Positions 24,346 to 38,257 of a stretch of 64,000 bases of DNA are shown here, piece after piece. Within the stretch, counting starts at the first letter, position 1; each line of letters begins with the position of its first letter. A program made the position numbers and the translations under genes. The DNA comes from Hyperoodon ampullatus (Eukaryota > Chordata > Mammalia > Artiodactyla > Ziphiidae), in the NCBI GenBank assembly GCA_949752795.1, contig CATKHW010000549.1, forward strand, positions 744,001-808,000, in the 5' to 3' direction. The notes beneath the pieces are model-generated. The model was not told the DNA's origin. It did no database searches and saw only the letters and a list, made by a program, of their open reading frames with translations.

Positions 24346-26084
24346 CAAAATTTTGGACTTGCGGTCAGCTCACCAAAAACGAGTTGAAAAATGGAGCTCA
24401 GGGGCACAGCAATTCACAAACTGGCCGAGTAATAAAGGACAACTATCGTCCAAAAATCTGCTGAGGGAAGGCAACGAGGCGGACTTGAAAGCGAGGCAGA
24501 ATAGCAGGAAACAGATTTCAAGAGGTACGTTGGAATCGCCTTTAAAGCACAGGAAGAGGGGCACAACTTCGACAATGATGCACTTGGCCAAAAAGGGCGT
24601 ATGCGTTTTCTCCTGAATATATTCAGGAGAAAACGCATACGCCCTTTTTGGCCAAGCAAGCAAGCGGGCAATGCAAATCTGCACTACAAAGAAGTATCTC
24701 TTCCCACCGGTCAAAAGGGACATCCACAAAATGTGTAAGAACAAGAAAGGCAAGACAGGCCCTGGAGAACAGGGAGCCTTGTTATGCTGATGGGCGGGAT
24801 GTAAATTGCCAACTGCCTCTCTGGAGGAGTGCATTCTGTTCCCTAAAACAAGTAAAGAACAGAGCTACAGAGCCAAGGGCACTACCAGTCTAGGGAATAT
24901 ACCTTGGGAAAACTGAAAATCAATAAGACAGAGCCACCCCAAAATTTAGGGCTGCACTGCATACAAGGACCTCAACTTGGATACACCTTAAGTATCCCAG
25001 AAAATATAAACATGGTTCAAAAAATTGTGGTACTTACGTACGATGGAATATCCCTCAGCCATGAAATCAATGTCATAAGACCAGTAGCAACAAAATGGGT
25101 GGATTCAGGTACGATGATTCTAAGTGAAATAAGTCACACAGAAAAAGAAACTTATCATAAGATATCACTTATGAAGATCCTGTAAACATGGCTACACTTG
25201 AACTGAGTTAGGAAAGAGAACAGTGTCTCACATTTAGAAAACACTCTTATACCTGCTTAAGGGGGAAGGAGAGGTGGGGTGATGCATAAAACCAGAGTTT
25301 GATATAAGCACAGGTACCGTTCCAAAAACCAACTATGGAATAGACAAGACCTACACCGTCCTCAGTGAAAGGGACTCAAAACCCCATATTTCCCGCAGAG
25401 GAAAATATCTGACTAGTAAGAATATTAAAACCTATGTATTGATATGTCTCCGTAAGGGAATCAAGTGTGTCTACACTGGCATAAACATTGGAGCAAGAAT
25501 CAACTCAAACCCACTATAAAAAGGAATTTCAAAAACAAAACAAAAAAACTGGGAAATTCTTTACAATTCCTTCAGGGTCTCTGATGAAAGCTGGAATGAC
25601 CCTATCTACAATGACAGCTGGATGTGGCATAAGGAGGGACACTTGGGACTGAGACGATTGGTGAGATTGGGTGAGCAAATGCAGACCCTTTAAAGCAATA
25701 ATGCATGGCACCCATTCCATGGGTCCGAACTCTCCAGGTTGAAGGGAATATTACTACAGCTATAACATGTGCGGGAAACCTAGAGAACGGACACACTGTG
25801 AATACGAAAGGTTTCTAAAACTCAACGAATAGTCCCTCTCCTGGTGCTCCGGTTTGACTTTCCGTCTGCTTTACTATCAACCTCCCAACTTGGAGAGACA
25901 GCCCCTTTAACCTGTTGGTTCTCACAGGTTGCCAATTTGGCAGAGGATGAAAGGGAAGAGGGAGAACCAATGAGAGAGTAGCTGTTAGGCATTTGGACGG
26001 GCACATATCACTGTAATTTCCCGGCAGGAAGAAGAATTAACCAAATTCTCAGCCCCCCACCGGGAACCAGTATAGGTCCTGAAC
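24346..26084 (+). repeat. Satellite monomer 15
   Basis: It shares ctgctgagg, cattggagcaag and gttctcacagg with monomer 21 at a lag of six. The TCTAGA site is lost (gtctacact near 25469). The palindrome at 24583-24656 is perfect. Confidence 0.97.
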
Positions 26085-27823
26085 CAAAATTTTGGACTTG
26101 CGGTCAGCTCACCAAAAACGAGTTGAAAAATGGAACTCAGGGGCACAGCAATTCACAAACTGGCCGAGTAATAAAGGACAACTATCGTCCAAAAATCTGT
26201 TGAGGGAAGGCAACGAGGCGGACTTGAAAGCGAGGCAGAATAGCAGGAAACAGATTTCAAGAGGTACGTTGGAATCGCCTTTAAAGCACAGGAAGAGGGG
26301 CACAACTTCGACAATGATGCACTTGGCCAAAAAGGGCGTATGCATTTTCTCCTGAATATATTCAGGAGAAAACACATACGCCCTTTTTGGCCAAGCAAGC
26401 AAGCGGGCAATGCAAATCTGCACTACAAAGAAGTATCACTTCCCACCGGTCAAAAGGGACATCCACAAAATGTGTAAGAACAAGAAAGGCAAGACAGGCC
26501 CTGGAGAACAGGGAGCCTTGTTATGCTGATGGGTGGGATGTAAATTGCCAACTGCCTCTCTGGAGGAGTGCATTCTTTTCCCTAAAACAATTAAAGAACA
26601 GAGCTACAGAGCCAAGGGCACTACCAGTCTAGGGAATATACCTTGGGAAAACTGAAAATCAATAAGACAGAGCCACCCCAAAATGTAGGGCTGCACTGCA
26701 TACAAGGACCTCAACTTGGATACACCTTAAGTATCCCAGAAAATATAAACATGGTTCAAAAAATTGTGGTACTTACGTATGATGGAATATCCCTCAGCCA
26801 TGAAATCAATGTCATAAGACCAGTAGCAGCAAAATGGGTGGATTCAGGTACGATGATTCTAAGTGAAATAAGTCACACAGAAAAAGAAACTTATCATAAG
26901 ATATCACTTATGAAGATCCTGTAAACATGGCTACACTTGAACTGAGTTAGGAAAGAGAACAGTGTCTCACATTTAGAAAACACTCTTATACCTACTTAAG
27001 GGGGAAGGAGAGGTTGGGTGATGCATAAAACCAGAGTTTGATATAAGCACAGGTACCGTTCCAAAAACCAACTATGGAATAGACAAGACCTACACCGTCC
27101 TCAGTGAAAGGGACTCAAAACCCCATATTTCCCGCAGAGGAAAGTATCTGACTAGTAAGAATCTTAAAACCTATGTATTGATATGTCTCCGTAAGGGAAT
27201 CAAGTGTGTCTAGACTGGCATAAACATGGCAGCGAGAATCAGCTCAAACCCACTATAAAAAGGAATTTCAAAAACAAAACAAAAAAACTGGGAAATTCTT
27301 TACAATTCCTTCAGGGTCTCTGATGAAAGCTGGAATGACCCTATCTACAACGACAGCTGGATGTGGCATAAGGAGGGACACTTGGGTCTGAGAGGATTGG
27401 TGAGATTGGGTGAGCAAATGCAGACCCTTTAAAGCAATAATGCATGGCACCCATTCCATGGGTCTGAACTCTCCAGGTTGAAGGGAATATTACTACAGCT
27501 ATAACATGTGCGGGAAACCTAGTGAACGGACACACTGTGAATACGAAAGGTTTCTAAAACTCAACGAATAGTCCCTCTCCTGGTGCTCCGGTTTAGCTTT
27601 CCGTCTGCTTTACTATCAACCTCCCAACTTGGAGAGACAGCCCCTTTAACCTCTTGGTTCGCACAGGTTGCCAATTTGGCAGAGGATGAAAGGGAAGAGG
27701 GAGAACCAATGAGAGAGTAGCTGTTAGGCATTTGGACGGGCACATATCACTGTAATTTCCCGGCAGGAACAAGAATTAACCAAATTCTCAGCCACCCACC
27801 GGGAACCAGTATAGGTCCTGAAC
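26085..27823 (+). repeat. Satellite monomer 16
   Basis: The palindrome at 26322-26395 has two mispairs, one in each arm at different CpG positions; monomers 22 and 28 share this state. It shares aaatgtaggg (near 26682) and ttagctttcc with the same two units (lags of six and twelve). Private changes include acaattaaag near 26587. Confidence 0.97.
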
Positions 27824-29562
27824 CAAAATTTTGGACTTGCGGTCAGCTCACCAAAAACGAGTTGAAAAATGGAGCTCAGGGGCACAGCAATTCACAAACT
27901 GGCCGAGTAATAAAGGACAACTATCGTCCAAAAATCTGTTGAGGGAAGGCAACGAGGTGGACTTGAAAGCGAGGCAGAATAGCAGGAAACAGATTTCAAG
28001 AGGTACGTTGGAATCGCCTTTAAAGCACAGGAAGAGGGGAACAACTTCGACAATGATGCACTTGGCCAAAAAGGGCGTATGTGTTTTCTCCTGAATATAT
28101 TCAGGAGAAAACGCATACGCCCTTTTTGGCCAAGCAAGCAAGCGGGCAATGCAAATCTGCACTACAAAGAAGTATCACTTCCCACCGGTCAAAAGGGACA
28201 TCCACAAAATGTGTAAGAACAAGAAAGGCAAGACAGGCCCTGGAGAACAGGGAGCCTTGTTATGCTGATGGGCGGGATGTAAATTGCCAACTGCCTCTCT
28301 GGAGGAGTGCATTCTGTTCCCTAAAACAAGTAAAGAACAGAGCTACAGAGCCAAGGGCACTACCAGTCTAGGGAATATACCTTGGGAAAACTGAAAATCA
28401 ATAAGACAGAGCCACCCCAAAATTTAGGGCTGCACTGCATACAAGGACCTCAACTTGGATACACCTTAAGTATCCCAGAAAATATAAACATGGTTCAAAA
28501 AATTGTGGTACTTACGTACGATGGAATATCCCTCAGCCATGAAATCAATGTCATAAGACCAGTAGCAGCAAAATGGGTGGATTCAGGTACGATGATTCTA
28601 AGTGAAATAAGTCACGCAGAAAAAGAAACTTATCATAAGATATCACTTATGAAGATCCTGTAAACATGGCTACACTTGAACTGAGTTAGGAAAGAGAACA
28701 GTGTCTCACATTTAGAAAACACTCTTATACCTGCTTAAGGGGGAAGGAGAGGTGGGGTGATGCATAAAACCAGAGTTTGATATAAGCACAGGTACCGTTC
28801 CAAAAACCAACTATGGAATAGACAAGACCTACACCGTCCTCAGTGAAAGGGACTCAAAACCCCATATTTCCCGCAGAGGAAAATATCTGACTAGTAAGAA
28901 TCTTAAAACCTATGTATTGATATGTCTCCGTAAGGGAATCAAGTGTGTCTAGACTGGCATAAACATGGCAGCGAGAATCAGCTCAAACCCACTATAAAAA
29001 GGAATTTCAAAAACAAAACAAAAAAACTGGGAAATTCTTTACAATTCCTTCAGGGTCTCTGATGAAAGCTGGAATGACCCTATCTACAACGACAGCTGGA
29101 TGTGGCATAAGGAGGGACACTTGGGACTGAGAGGATTGGTGAGATTGGGTGAGCAAATGCAGACCCTTTAAAGCAAAAATGCATGGCACCGATTCCATGG
29201 GTCCGAACTCTCCAGGTTGAAGGGAATATTACTACAGCTATAACATGCGCGGGAAACCTATGGAACGGACACACTGTGAATACGAAAGGTTTCTAAAACT
29301 CAACGAATAGTCCCTCTCCTGGTGCTCCGGTTTGACTTTCCGTCTGCTTTACTATCAACCTCCCAACTTGGAGAGACAGCCCCTTTAACCTCTTGGTTCG
29401 CACAGGTTGCCAATTTGGCAGAGGATGAAAGGGAAGAGGGAGAACCAATGAGAGAGTAGCTGTTAGGCATTTGGACGGGCACATATCACTGTAATTTCCC
29501 GGCAGGAAGAAGAATTAACCAAATTCTCAGCCACCCACCGGGAACCAGTATAGGTCCTGAAC
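27824..29562 (+). repeat. Satellite monomer 17
   Basis: It carries gaggtggac and ggggaacaac, shared with monomers 23, 27, 29 and 33. The second half has cacgcagaa, caccgattcc, catgcgcggg and cctatgg, shared with the first part of monomer 27 at a lag of ten. The palindrome at 28061-28134 has one mispair at 28082. Confidence 0.97.
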
Positions 29563-31301
29563 CAAAATTTTGGACTTGCGGTCAGCTCACCAAAAACGAG
29601 TTGAAAAATGGAGCTCAGGGGCACAGCAATTCACAAACTGGCCGAGTAATAAAGGACAACTATCGTCCAAAAATCTGGTGAGGGAAGGCAACGAGGCGGA
29701 CTTGAAAGCGAGGCAGAATAGCAGGAAACAGATTTCAAGAGGTACGTTGGAATCGCCTTTAAAGCACAGGAAGAGGGGCACAACTTCGACAATGATGCAC
29801 TTGGCCAAAAAGGGCGTATGCGTTTTCTCCTGAATATATTCAGGAGAAAACGCATACGCCCTTTTTGGCCAAGCAAGCAAGTGGGCAATGCAAATCTGCA
29901 CTACAAAGAAGTATCACTTCCCACCGGTCAAAAGGGACATCCACAAAATGTGTAAGAACAAGAAAGGCAAGACAGGCCCTGGAGAACAGGGAGCCTTGTT
30001 ATGCTGATGGGCGGGATGTAAATTGCCAACTGCCTCTCTGGAGGAGTGCATTCTGTTCCCTAAAACAAGTAAAGAACAGAGCTACAGAGCCAAGGGCACT
30101 ACCAGTCTAGGGAATATACCTTGGGAAAACTGAAAATCAATAAGACAGAGCCACCCCAAAATTTAGGGCTGCACTGCATACAAGGACCTCAACTTGGATA
30201 CACCTTAAGTATCCCAGAAAATATAAACATGGTTCAAAAAATTGTGGTACTTACGTACGATGGAATATCCCTCAGCCATGAAATCAATGTCATAAGACCA
30301 GTAGCAGCAAAATGGGTGGATTCAGGTACGATGATTCTAAGTGAAATAAGTCACAGAGAAAAAGAAACTTATCATAAGATATCACTTATGAAGATCCTGT
30401 AAACATGGCTACACTTGAACTGAGTTAGGAAAGAGAACAGTGTCTCACATTTAGAAAACACTCTTATACCTGCTTAAGGGGGAAGGAGAGGTGGGGTGAT
30501 GCATAAAACCAGAGTTTGATATAAGCACAGGTACCGTTCCAAAAACCAACTATGGAATAGACAAGACCTACACCGTCCTCAGTGAAAGGGACTCAAAACC
30601 CCATATTTCCCGCAGAGGAAAGTATCTGACTAGTAAGAATCTTAAAACCTATGTATTGATATGTCTCCGTAAGGGAATCAAGTGTGTCTAGACTGGCATA
30701 AACATGGCAGCGAGAATCAGCTCAAACCCACTATAAAAAGGAATTTCAAAAACAAAACAAAAAAACTGGGAAATTATTTACAATTCCTTCAGGGTCTCTG
30801 ATGAAAGCTGGAATGACCCTATCTACAATGACAGCTGGATGTGGCATAAGGAGGGACACATGGGACTGAGACGATTGGTGAGATTGGGTGAGCAAATGCA
30901 GACCCTTTAAAGCAATAATGCATGGCACCCATTCCATGGGTCCGAACTCTCCAGGTTGAAGGGAATATTACTACAGCTATAACATGTGCGGGAAACCTAG
31001 AGAACGGACACACTGTGAATACGAAAGGTTTCTAAAACTCAACGAATAGTCCCTCTCCTGGTGCTCCGGTTTGACTTTCCGTCTGCTTTACTATCAACCT
31101 CCCAACTTGGAGAGACAGCCCCTTTAACCCCTTGGTTCGCACAGGTTGCCAATTTGGCAGAGGATGAAAGGGAAGAGGGAGACCCAATGAGAGAGTAGCT
31201 GTTAGGCATTTGGACGGGCACATATCACTGTAATTTCCCGGCAGGAAGAAGAATTAACCAAATTCTCAGCCACCCACCGGGAACCAGTATAGGTCCTGAA
31301 C
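29563..31301 (+). repeat. Satellite monomer 18
   Basis: The palindrome at 29800-29873 is perfect. Private changes are ctggtgagg near 29677, caagtgggc near 29878 and attatttaca near 30774. The end carries aaccccttgg, as in monomers 23 and 29, which also precede marker units. Confidence 0.97.
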
Positions 31302-33040
31302 CAAAATTTTAGACTTGCGGTCAGCTCACCACAAACGAGTTGAAAAATGGAGCTCAGGGGCACAGCAATTCACAAACTGGCCGAGTAATAAAGGAAAACT
31401 ATCGTCCAAAAATCTGTTGAGGGAAGGCAACGAGGCGGACTTGAAAGCGAGGCAGAATAGCAGGAAACAGATTTCAAGAGGTACGTTGGAATCGCCTTTA
31501 AAGCACAGGAAGAGGGGCACAACTTCGACAATGATGCACTTGGCCAAAAAGGGCGTATGCGTTTTCTCCTGAATATATTCAGGAGAAAACGCATACGCCC
31601 TTTTTGGCCAAGCAAGCAAGCGGGCAATGCAAATCTGCACTACAAAGAAGTATCACTTCCCACCGGTCAAAAGGGACATCCACAAAATGTGTAAGAACAA
31701 GAAAGGCAAGACAGGCCCTGGAGAACAGGGAGCCTTGTTATGCTGATGGGCGGGATGTAAATTGCCAACAGCCTCTCTGGAGGAGTGCATTCTGTTCCCT
31801 AAAACAAGTAAAGAACAGAGCTACAGAGCCAAGGGCACTACCAGTCTAGTGAATATACCTTGGGAAAACTGAAAATCAATAAGACAGAGCCACCCCAAAA
31901 TTTAGGGCTGCACTGCATACAAGGACCTCAACTTGGATACACCTTAAGTATCCCAGAAAATATAAACATGGTTCAAAAAATTGTGGTACTTACGTACGAT
32001 GGAATATCCCTCAGCCATGAAATCAATGTCATAAGACCAGTAGCAGCAAAATGGGTGGATTCAGGTACGATGATTCTAAGTGAAATAAGTCACAGAGAAA
32101 AAGAAACTTATCATAAGATATCACTTATGAAGATCCTGTAAACATGGCTACACTTGAACTGAGTTAGGAAAGAGAACAGTGTCTCACATTTAGAAAACAC
32201 TCTTATACCTGCTTAAGGGGGAAGGAGAGGTGGGGTGATGCATAAAACCAGAGTTTGATATAAGCACAGGTACCGTTCCAAAAACCAACTATGGAATAGA
32301 CAAGACCTACACCATCCTCAGTGAAAGGGAATCAAAACCCCATATTTCCCGCAGAGGAAAATATCTGACTAGTAAGAATCTTAAAACCTATGTATTGATA
32401 TGTCTCCGTAAGGGAATCAAGTGTGTCTAGACTGGCATAAACATGGCAGCGAGAATCAGCTCAAACCCACTATAAAAAGGAATTTCAAAAACAAAACAAA
32501 AAAACTGGGAAATTCTTTACAATTCCTTCAGGGTCTCTGATGAAAGCTGGAATGACCCTATCTACAACGACAGCTGGATGTGGCATAAGGAGGGACACTT
32601 GGGACTGAGACGATTGGTGAGATTGGGTGAGCAAATGCAGACCCTTTAAAGCAATAATGCATGGCACCCATTCCATGGGTCCAAACTCTCCAGGTTGAAG
32701 GGAATATTACTACAGTTATAACATGTGCGGGAAACATAGAGAACGGACACACTGTGAATACAAAAGGTTTCTAAAACTCAACGAATAGTCCCTCTCCTGG
32801 TGCTCCGGTTTGACTTTCCGTCTTCTTTACTATCAACCTCCCAACTTGGAGAGACAGCCCCTTTAACCTCTTGGTTCGCACAGGTTGCCAATTTGGCAGA
32901 GGATGAAAGGGAAGAGGGAGAACCAATGAGAGAGTAGCTGTTAGGCATTTGGACGGGCACATATCACTGTTATTTCCCGGCAGGAAGAAGAATTAACCAA
33001 ATTCTCAGCCACCCACCGGGAACCAGTATAGGTCCTGAAC
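31302..33040 (+). repeat. Satellite monomer 19
   Basis: Marker ACCACAAACG unit, close to monomers 8 and 13 in its last third, but with an intact TATA element. The start dyad is damaged (TTTTAGAC near 31307), as is ggaaaacta near 31395. The palindrome at 31539-31612 is perfect. Confidence 0.97.
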
Positions 33041-34779
33041 CAAAATTTTGGACTTGCGGTCAGCTCACCAAAAACGAGTTGAAAAATGGAGCTCAGGGGC
33101 ACAGCAATTCACAAACTGGCCGAGTAATAAAGGACAACTATCGTCCAAAAATCTGTTGAGGGAAGGCAACGAGGCGGACTTGAAAGCGAGGCAGAATAGC
33201 AGGAAACAGATTTCAAGAGGTACGTTGGAATCGCCTTTAAAGCACAGGAAGAGGGGCACAACTTCGACAATGATGCACTTGGCCAAAAAGGGCGTATGCG
33301 TTTTCTCCTGAATATATTCAGGAGAAAACGCATACGCCCTATTTGGCCAAGCAAGCAAGCGGGCAATGCAAATCTGCACTACAAAGAAGTATCACTTCCC
33401 ACCGGTCAAAAGGGACATCCACAAAATGTGTAAGAACAAGAAAGGCAAGACAGGCCCTGGAGAACAGGGAGCCTTGTTATGCTGATGGGCGGGATGTAAA
33501 TTGCCAACTGCCTCTCTGGAGGAGTGCATTCTGTTCCCTAAAACAAGTAAAGAACAGAGCTACAGAGCCAAGGGCACTACCAGTCTAGGGAATATACCTT
33601 GGGAAAACTGAAAATCAATAAGACAGAGCCACCCCAAAATTTAGGGCTGCACTGCATACAAGGACCTCAACTTGGATACACCTTAAGTATCCCAGAAAAT
33701 ATAAACATGGTTCAAAAAATTGTGCTACTTACGTACGATGGAATATCCCTCAGCCATGAAATCAATGTCATAAGACCAGTAGCAGCAAAATGGGTGGATT
33801 CAGGTACGATGATTCTAAGTGAAATAAGTCACACAGAAAAAGAAACTTATCATAAGATATCACTTATGAAGATCCTGTAAACATGGCTACACTTGAACTG
33901 AGTTAGGAAAGAGAACAGTGTCTCACATTTAGAAAACACTCTTATACCTGCTTAAGGGGGAAGGAGAGGTGGGGTGATGCATAAAACCAGAGTTTGATAT
34001 AAGCACAGGTACCGTTCCAAAAACCAACTATGGAATAGACAAGACCTACACCGTCCTCAGTGAAAGGGACTCAAAACCCCATATTTCCCGCAGAGGAAAG
34101 TATCTGACTAGTAAGAATCTTAAAACCTATGTATTGATATGTCTCCGTAAGGGAATCAAGTGTGTCTAGACTGGCATAAACATGGCAGCGAGAATCAGCT
34201 CAAACCCACTATAAAAAGGAATTTCAAAAACAAAACAAAAAAACTGGGAAATTCTTTACAATTCCTTCAGGGTCTCTGATGAAAGCTGGAATGACCCTAT
34301 CTACAACGACAGCTGGATGTGGCATAAGGAGGGACACTTGGGACTGAGACGATTGGTGAGATTGGGTGAGCAAATGCAGACCCTTTAAAGCAATAATGCA
34401 TGGCACCCATTCCATGGGTCCGAAATCTCCAGGTTGAAGGGAATATTACTACAGCTATAACATGTGCGGGAAACCTAGAGAACGGACACACTGTGAATAC
34501 GAAAGGTTTCTAAAACTCAACGAATAGTCCCTCTCCTGGTGCTCCGGTTTGACTTTCCGTCTGCTTTACTATCAACCTCCCAACTTGGAGAGACAGCCCC
34601 TTTAACCTGTTGGTTCGCACAGGTTGGCAATTTGGCAGAGGATGAAAGGGAAGAGGGAGAACCAATGAGAGAGTAGCTGTTAGGCATTTGGACGGGCACA
34701 TATCACTGTAATTTCCCGGCAGGAAGAAGAATTAACCAAATTCTCAGCCCCCCACCGGGAACCAGTATAGGTCCTGAAC
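33041..34779 (+). repeat. Satellite monomer 20
   Basis: The palindrome at 33278-33351 has one mispair in the right arm (cctatttgg near 33338). The end carries the aggttggcaat and ccccccacc haplotype seen in monomers 5, 10 and 14. It shares gaaatctcc near 34432 with monomer 10. Confidence 0.97.
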
Positions 34780-36518
34780 CAAAATTTTGGACTTGCGGTC
34801 AGCTCACCAAAAACGAGTTGAAAAATGGAGCTCAGGGGCACAGCAATACACAAACTGGCCGAGTAATAAAGGACAACTATCGTCCAAAAATCTGCTGAGG
34901 GAAGGCAACGAGGCGGACTTGAAAGCGAGGCAGAATAGCAGGAAACAGATTTCAAGAGGTACGTTGGAATCGCCTTTAAAGCACAGGAAGAGGGGCACAA
35001 CTTCGACAATGATGCACTTGGCCAAAAAGGGCGTATGCGTTTTCTCCTGAATATATTCAGGAGAAAACGCATACGCCCTTTTTGGCCAAGCAAGCAAGCG
35101 GGCAATGCAAATCTGCACTACAAAGAAGTATCTCTTCCCACCGGTCAAAAGGGACATCCACAAAATGTGTAAGAACAAGAAAGGCAAGACAGGCCCTGGA
35201 GAACAGGGAGCCTTGTTATGCTGATGGGCGGGATGTAAATTGCCAACTGCCTCTCTGGAGGAGTGCATTCTGTTCCCTAAAACAAGTAAAGAACAGAGCT
35301 ACAGAGCCAAGGGCACTACCAGTCTAGGGAATATACCTTGGGAAAACTGAAAATCAATAAGACAGAGCCACCCCAAAATTTAGGGCTGCACTGCATACAA
35401 GGACCTCAACTTGGATACACCTTAAGTATCCCAGAAAATATAAACATGGTTCAAAAAATTGTGGTACTTACGTACGATGGAATATCCCTCAGCCATGAAA
35501 TCAATGTCATAAGACCAGTAGCAACAAAATGGGTGGATTCAGGTACGATGATTCTAAGTGAAATAAGTCACACAGAAAAAGAAACTTATCATAAGATATC
35601 ACTTATGAAGATCCTGTAAACATGGCTACACTTGAACTGAGTTAGGAAAGAGAACAGTGTCTCACATTTAGAAAACACTCTTATACCTGCTTAAGGGTGA
35701 AGGAGAGGTGGGGTGATGCATAAAACCAGAGTTTGATATAAGCACAGGTACCGTTCCAAAAACCAACTATGGAATAGACAAGACCTACACCGTCCTCAGT
35801 GAAAGGGACTCAAAACCCCATATTTCCCGCAGAGGAAAATATCTGACTAGTAAGAATCTTAAAACCTATGTATTGATATGTCTCCGTAAGGGAATCAAGT
35901 GTGTCTAGACTGGCATAAACATTGGAGCAAGAATCAACTCAAACCCACTATAAAAAGGAATTTCAAAAACAAAACAAAAAAACTGGGAAATTCTTTACAA
36001 TTCCTTCAGGGTCTCTGATGAAAGCTGGAATGACCCTATCTACAATGACAGCTGGATGTGGCATAAGGAGGGACACATGGGACTGAGACGATTGGTGAGA
36101 TTGGGTGAGCAAATGCAGACCCTTTAAAGCAATAATGCATGGCACCCATTCCATGGGTCCGAACTCTCCAGGTTGAAGGGAATATTACTACAGCTATAAC
36201 ATGTGCGGGAAACCTAGAGAACGGACACACTGTGAATACGAAAGGTTTCTAAAACTCAACGAATAGTCCCTCTCCTGGTGCTCCGGTTTGACTTTCCGTC
36301 TGCTTTACTATCAACCTCCCAACTTGGAGAGACAGCCCCTTTAACCTGTTGGTTCTCACAGGTTGCCAATTTGGCAGAGGATGAAAGGGAAGAGGGAGAA
36401 CCAATGAGAGAGTAGCTGTTAGGCATTTGGACGGGCACATATCACTGTAATTTCCCGGCAGGAAGAAGAATTAACCAAATTCTCAGCCACCCACCGGGAA
36501 CCAGTATAGGTCCTGAAC
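34780..36518 (+). repeat. Satellite monomer 21
   Basis: Counterpart of monomer 15 at a lag of six (ctgctgagg, cattggagcaag, gttctcacagg). It shares acacatggg (near 36072) with monomer 18. Private changes are gcaatacac near 34844 and agggtgaag near 35695. Its last ~250 bp begin the stretch duplicated at a lag of 10,434 bp. The palindrome at 35017-35090 is perfect. Confidence 0.97.
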
Positions 36519-38257
36519 CAAAATTTTGGACTTGCGGTCAGCTCACCAAAAACGAGTTGAAAAATGGAGCTCAGGGGCACAGCAATTCACAAACTGGCCG
36601 AGTAATAAAGGACAACTATCGTACAAAAATCTGTTGAGGGAAGGCAACGAGCCGGACTTGAAAGCGAGGCAGAATAGCAGGAAACAGATTTCAAGAGGTA
36701 CGTTGGAATCGCCTTTAAAGCACAGGAAGAGGGGCACAACTTCGACAATGATGCACTTGGCCAAAAAGGGCGTATGCATTTTCTCCTGAATATATTCAGG
36801 AGAAAACACATACGCCCTTTTTGGCCAAGCAAGCAAGCGGGCAATGCAAATCTGCACTACAAAGAAGTATCACTTCCCACCGGTCAAAAGGGACATCCAC
36901 AAAATGTGTAAGAACAAGAAAGGCAAGACAGGCCCTGGAAAACAGGGAGCCTTGTTATGCTGATGGGTGGGATGTAAATTGCCAACTGCCTCTCTGGAGG
37001 AGTGCATTCTTTTCCCTAAAACAAGTAAAGAACAGAGCTACAGAGCCAAGGGCACTACCAGTCTAGGGAATATACCTTGGGAAAACTGAAAATCAATAAG
37101 ACAGAGCCACCCCAAAATGTAGGGCTGCACTGCATACAAGGACCTCAACTTGGATACACCTTAAGTATCCCAGAAAATATAAACATGGTTCAAAAAATTG
37201 TGGTACTTACGTATGATGGAATATCCCTCAGCCATGAAATCAATGTCATAAGACCAGTAGCAGCAAAATGGGTGGATTCAGGTACGATGATTCTAAGTGA
37301 AATAAGTCACACAGAAAAAGAAACTTATCATAAGATATCACTTATGAAGATCCTGTAAACATGGCTACACTTGAACTGAGTTAGGAAAGAGAACAGTGTC
37401 TCACATATAGAAAACACTCTTATACCTGCTTAAGGGGGAAGGAGAGGTTGGGTGATGCATAAAACCAGAGTTTGATATAAGCACAGGTACCGTTCCAAAA
37501 ACCAACTATGGAATAGACAAGACCTACACCGTCATCAGTGAAAGGGACTCAAAACCCCATATTTCCCGCAGAGGAAAGTATCTGACTAGTAAGAATCTTA
37601 AAACCTATGTATTGATATGTCTCCGTAAGGGAATCAAGTGTGTCTAGACTGGCATAAACATGGCAGCGAGAATCAGCTCAAACCCACTATAAAAAGGAAT
37701 TTCAAAAACAAAACAAAAAAACTGGGAAATTCTTTACAATTCCTTCAGGGTCTCTGATGAAAGCTGGAATGACCCTATCTACAACGACAGCTGGATGTGG
37801 CATAAGGAGGGACACTTGGGACTGAGAGGATTGGTGAGATTGGGTGAGCAAATGCAGACCCTTTAAAGCAATAATGCATGGCACCCATTCCATGGGTCTG
37901 AACTCTCCAGGTTGAAGGGAATATTACTACAGCTATAACATGTGCGGGAAACCTAGTGAACGGACACACTGTGAATACGAAAGGTTTCTAAAACTCAACG
38001 AATAGTCCCTCTCCTGGTGCTCCGGTTTAGCTTTCCGTCTGCTTTACTATCAACCTCCCAACTTGGAGAGACAGCCCCTTTAACCTCTTGGTTCGCACAG
38101 GTTGCCAATTTGGCAGAGGATGAAAGGGAAGAGGGAGAACCAATGAGAGAGTAGCTGTTAGGCATTTGGACGGGCACATATCACTGTAATTTCCCGGCAG
38201 GAAGAAGAATTAACCAAATTCTCAGCCACCCACCGGGAACCAGTATAGGTCCTGAAC
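36519..38257 (+). repeat. Satellite monomer 22
   Basis: First unit of block A. It shares cgtacaaaaa, gagccggac and tggaaaacag with monomer 28. The palindrome at 36756-36829 has the same two mispairs as monomers 16 and 28. Confidence 0.97.
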
